The translations under genes were made by a program, and so were the position numbers. A DNA stretch of 32,332 nucleotides from Alphaproteobacteria bacterium (lineage in GTDB: Bacteria > Pseudomonadota > Alphaproteobacteria > UBA828): assembly GCA_022826665.1 (NCBI GenBank), contig JAJDUK010000001.1:1-32332 (forward strand). The letters run 5' to 3'. The notes beneath the pieces were generated by a model. That model was not told where the DNA came from and searched no databases. It saw nothing but the letters and a program-made list of their open reading frames with translations. This document shows, piece by piece, positions 29,751 through 32,332 of this stretch. Each line of letters opens with the position of its first letter. Positions within the stretch are counted from its first letter, which is position 1.

Positions 29751-30212
29751 ATGCCGACCTTCGTCTACATGACCCGATGCGACGGCTGCGGCTACTGCGT
29801 CGACATCTGCCCGTCCGACATCATGCACATCGATAAGACCTACCGGCGTGCCTACAACATCGAGCCCAACATGTGCTGGGAGTGCTACTCCTGCGTGAAG
29901 GCGTGCCCGCAGCACGCCATCGACTGCCGCGGCTACGCCGACTTCGCCCCCATGGGGCACAGCGTTCGAGCGCTGAGGGAGGAGGCGAAGGGCACCATTT
30001 CCTGGAAGATCAAGTTCCGGGACGGTGAGGAAAAGGACTTCGTCTCCCCGATCCGGACTACGCCGTGGGGCTCGATCAAGTCGCCGGCCGACTACGAGGC
30101 GCCCACCGCCGAGGCGATGAAATCGCAGGAGCTGGCGCACGAGCCGGACGCGCTCAATATCGAGGCGCTGCCCGCGATGGCGCCGGAGCGCTTCAAGCAG
30201 GGACTCCTCTAG
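29751..30212 (+). CDS. aprB: Adenylylsulfate reductase beta subunit
   Basis: 153 residues, the electron-transfer subunit of APS reductase. Two [4Fe-4S] motifs are visible: C10-x2-C13-x2-C16-x3-C20 (RCDGCGYCVDICPSD) and C42-x2-C45-x2-C48-x3-C52 (MCWECYSCVKACPQHA). The tail after residue ~75 is the AprB extension that embraces AprA (ISWKIKFRDGEEKDFVSPIR). In oxidisers the enzyme makes APS from sulfite and AMP; in reducers it works in reverse. AGAGGAGAG precedes ATG 29751. The TAG stop overlaps the GTG of aprA by one base. Confidence 0.96.
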   Translation: MPTFVYMTRCDGCGYCVDICPSDIMHIDKTYRRAYNIEPNMCWECYSCVKACPQHAIDCRGYADFAPMGHSVRALREEAKGTISWKIKFRDGEEKDFVSPIRTTPWGSIKSPADYEAPTAEAMKSQELAHEPDALNIEALPAMAPERFKQGLL

Positions 30213-32056
30213 TGGGTCTGTTCTCGCGCCGCAAGACGGTCTTCGTCGACGCGGACATCCTCGTCATCGGTGGCGGCATGGCCGGCTGCGGGGCGACCTA
30301 CGAAGCCGGCTACTGGGGGCGCGACCTGAAGGTGGTCTGCGTCGAGAAGGCGAACATCGAGCGCAGCGGCGCCGTGGCCCAGGGCCTCTACGCGATCAAC
30401 TGCTACATGGGCATGCAGTGGGACGAGAATCAGCCCGAGGACCACGTCCGCTACGCCCGCAACGACCTCATGGGCCTGGTGCGGGAAGACCTGGGCTACG
30501 ACATCGCCCGCCACGTCGATTCCACGGTGCACAAGTTCGAGGAGTGGGGCCTTCCCATCATGCGGGACCCGGAGACCGGGCGCTATCAGCGGGAAGGCAA
30601 GTGGCAGATCATGATCCACGGCGAGAGCTACAAGCCGATCGTCGCCGAGGCCGCGCGCAAGGCCGCGGCCGAAGTCTACAACCGGATCATGGTGACCCAC
30701 CTGCTGACGGACCGGACCAAGCCCAACCGCGTCGCCGGCGCGGTCGGGTTCAACGTCCGCAGCGGGGAATTCTACGTCTTTCGCGCGAAGGCCGTCATCG
30801 TCTCCGCCGGCGGCGCGTCGCACATCTTCAAGCCGCGTGCGGTGGGCGAAGGCATGGGGAGGACCTGGTACGCGCCCTGGAGCAGCGCGTCGGCCTACGC
30901 GCTGCCGATCCTCGTCGGCGCCAAGATGACCCAGATGGAGAACCGGATCGTCCTCACCCGCTTCAAGGACGGCTACGGGCCGGTCGGCGCCTATTTCCTC
31001 CACCTCAAGACCTACACCGAGAACGCCTACGGGGAGGAGTACGAGTCCAAGTGGTACGACCAGACCAAGGCGCTGGTGGGCGACTACATCGACATGCACC
31101 CGGTGCCAACGTGCCTGCGCAACCACGCCTTCTTGGAGGAGGTCAAGGCCGGGCGTGGCCCCATCCGCATGGTGACGAAGGAGGCCTTCGCCGACCCTCA
31201 CAAGGAGCAGATCGGCTGGGAGAATTTCCTGGGCATGACCATCGGGCAGGCGGTGGTCTGGGCCTCTCAGAACATCGATCCCAAGCACACCAATCCGGAG
31301 CTGACCACGTCCGAGCCCTACGTCATGGGCTCGCACGCCACATGCTCGGGCGCCTGGGCGAGCGGCCCGGAAGACTGCGCGCCGGCGGACTACCAGTGGG
31401 GCTACAACCGGATGATGACGGTGGACGGGCTGTTCGGCGCCGGCGACACCATCGGCGGCTCCGCCCACAAGTTCTCTTCGGGGTCCTACACGGAAGGCCG
31501 GATCGCCGGTAAAGCGGCGGTCAACTACGTCAACGACCTCAAGGGCGAGCAGCCGCAAGTCAGCGAGAAGGAGTACGAGGACCTCAAGACGGTCATCTTC
31601 CAGCCCCTGGAGACCTACCGGGTCAATCGCAACGAGATCGTCGCGGGCACGGTCTCGCCCAGCTACATCCTGCCGATCCACGGCCTCCAGCGTCTCGAGA
31701 AGATCATGGACGAGTACGTCGGCGGCATCAGCGCCCATTACACGACGAACGAGCCCATGCTCACGCGCGGGCTGGAGCTGCTCGGCATGCTCAAGGAGGA
31801 CCTCGACCACCTCGGCGCCGAAGACCTGCACCAGCTGCAGCGGGCGTGGGAACTTCACCACCGGGTGCTCGCCTCGGAGGCCGTGACCCATCACACGATG
31901 TACAGGACGGAGACGCGGTGGCCGGGCTACTACTATCGGGGCGATCATCCGAAGCTGGATGACGCCGACTGGCACTGCTTCACCCTGTCCCGCTACGATC
32001 GTGACTCTGGCGAATGGGCCATGGAGAAGGCCCCCATCTACCACATCGTGGATTAG
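30212..32056 (+). CDS. aprA: Adenylylsulfate reductase alpha subunit
   Basis: 614 residues from GTG 30212 (TAGTG overlap with aprB). This is the FAD subunit that catalyses the interconversion of sulfite + AMP and APS. The N-terminal dinucleotide fold is ADILVIGGGMAGCGATYEAG, and AprA-specific stretches are SGAVAQGLYAINCYMG, THLLTDRTKPNRVAGAVGFN and GLFGAGDTIGGSAHKFSSGS. The length is close to that of other AprA proteins. The frame is open upstream to 30065 but that part is aprB in another frame. No sat (ATP sulfurylase) or dsr gene is in the window, so the direction of the reaction cannot be shown; the aprM partner favours the oxidative direction. Confidence 0.96.
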   Translation: MGLFSRRKTVFVDADILVIGGGMAGCGATYEAGYWGRDLKVVCVEKANIERSGAVAQGLYAINCYMGMQWDENQPEDHVRYARNDLMGLVREDLGYDIARHVDSTVHKFEEWGLPIMRDPETGRYQREGKWQIMIHGESYKPIVAEAARKAAAEVYNRIMVTHLLTDRTKPNRVAGAVGFNVRSGEFYVFRAKAVIVSAGGASHIFKPRAVGEGMGRTWYAPWSSASAYALPILVGAKMTQMENRIVLTRFKDGYGPVGAYFLHLKTYTENAYGEEYESKWYDQTKALVGDYIDMHPVPTCLRNHAFLEEVKAGRGPIRMVTKEAFADPHKEQIGWENFLGMTIGQAVVWASQNIDPKHTNPELTTSEPYVMGSHATCSGAWASGPEDCAPADYQWGYNRMMTVDGLFGAGDTIGGSAHKFSSGSYTEGRIAGKAAVNYVNDLKGEQPQVSEKEYEDLKTVIFQPLETYRVNRNEIVAGTVSPSYILPIHGLQRLEKIMDEYVGGISAHYTTNEPMLTRGLELLGMLKEDLDHLGAEDLHQLQRAWELHHRVLASEAVTHHTMYRTETRWPGYYYRGDHPKLDDADWHCFTLSRYDRDSGEWAMEKAPIYHIVD

Positions 32057-32148
32057 AGCCGTATCCCACCGGACGGACTCGTGCCCAGTTGCGGCACGTT
32101 CGGGTCTCCGCTCGTCGCGCAAGCCGAGGCTCCCCCTCCTCACCCCGG

Positions 32149-32177
32149 CCCTCTCCTCCCCCGAGGGGAGGAGAGGG
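32149..32177. terminator. 13-bp-stem hairpin downstream of aprA
   Basis: CCCTCTCCTCCCC and GGGGAGGAGAGGG are perfectly complementary around a 3-nt loop, 93 bp after aprA. No T-run follows. The sequence looks like the common extragenic CCCTCTCC...GGAGAGGG repeat and may act as a transcription stop or mRNA stabiliser. Beyond it, to the window end at 32332, I see no gene. Confidence 0.5.
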
Positions 32178-32332
32178 AGAACGGGCGGCGCCGTCTACGT
32201 TCCCCCTACGACCTCCCGGGCCGCAGGCCAGGCCGGCGCGACTGCGCCGCGCGCGGATGCGCGTAGGCAAGCGAGCGGAGCGAGCGCCCGCCGACTGAGG
32301 GAAATGAACAAGTTGGGAGGGGGACAGGGGGA

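Noticed and set aside
30209-32143. Long minus-strand open frame opposite aprA (644 codons), and similar long antisense frames opposite sucA, sucB and the hyuB-type gene
   Set aside because: Arg/His/Asp/Val-rich translations without domains, fully opposite well-recognised genes; a usual artefact of GC-rich DNA.

Overview
The window is a GC-rich segment of a proteobacterial chromosome, most likely an alphaproteobacterium. Evidence for this is the sucC-sucD-sucA-sucB-lpd gene order (succinyl-CoA synthetase first is typical of Alphaproteobacteria), the repeat-like hairpin behind lpd of a kind common in that class, and an aprMBA set of the type found in sulfur-oxidising and marine proteobacteria. 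The genus cannot be read from the sequence.

Layout. (1) 1-2424: the 3' end of an unidentified plus-strand gene, then minus-strand genes for a phytanoyl-CoA dioxygenase-type enzyme and a LuxR-type regulator. (2) 2425-14361: a surface-protein region with accessory character. It holds three autotransporter-type genes. The first two are paralogues that share a ~147-bp leader and an almost identical linker into the beta-barrel but carry different passenger domains. The first has a (GGCCC)5 tract between its best start codon and its signal peptide and looks phase-variable, currently out of frame. The second has lost half of its barrel to a decayed IS630-type element. The third has a histidine-rich repeated passenger and a 19-Pro plus 62-(Glu-Pro) linker. 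The region ends in a junkyard of gene fragments (ABC permease, FG-GAP/ASPIC protein). It is bracketed by a 47-bp direct repeat (1204-1250 and 14315-14361). (3) 14379-15254: an RpiR-type regulator. (4) 15768-23402: a tightly coupled sucCDAB-lpd operon for the oxoglutarate-to-succinate part of the TCA cycle, closed by a terminator-like hairpin and a run of further hairpins. (5) 23576-28816: a HyuB/acetone-carboxylase-alpha-like protein with a fused zinc-ribbon domain resembling the gamma subunit, an overlapping class-III aminotransferase related to dialkylglycine decarboxylase, and a secreted di-haem cytochrome c peroxidase/MauG-type protein. (6) 28930-32056: aprM-aprB-aprA, the membrane anchor and two subunits of dissimilatory adenylylsulfate (APS) reductase, preceded by a perfect LacI-type palindrome and followed by a 13-bp-stem hairpin.

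How it fits together. The right half is core and energy metabolism: 2-oxoglutarate oxidation, an unresolved carboxylase/aminotransferase pair, and sulfite/APS oxidation. The left half is a rapidly changing surface-protein locus. The most interesting signals are the putative pentanucleotide switch in the first autotransporter, the shared-leader/shared-anchor/different-passenger design, and the HyuB-gamma fusion without a HyuA partner beside an aminotransferase whose pocket differs from dialkylglycine decarboxylase.
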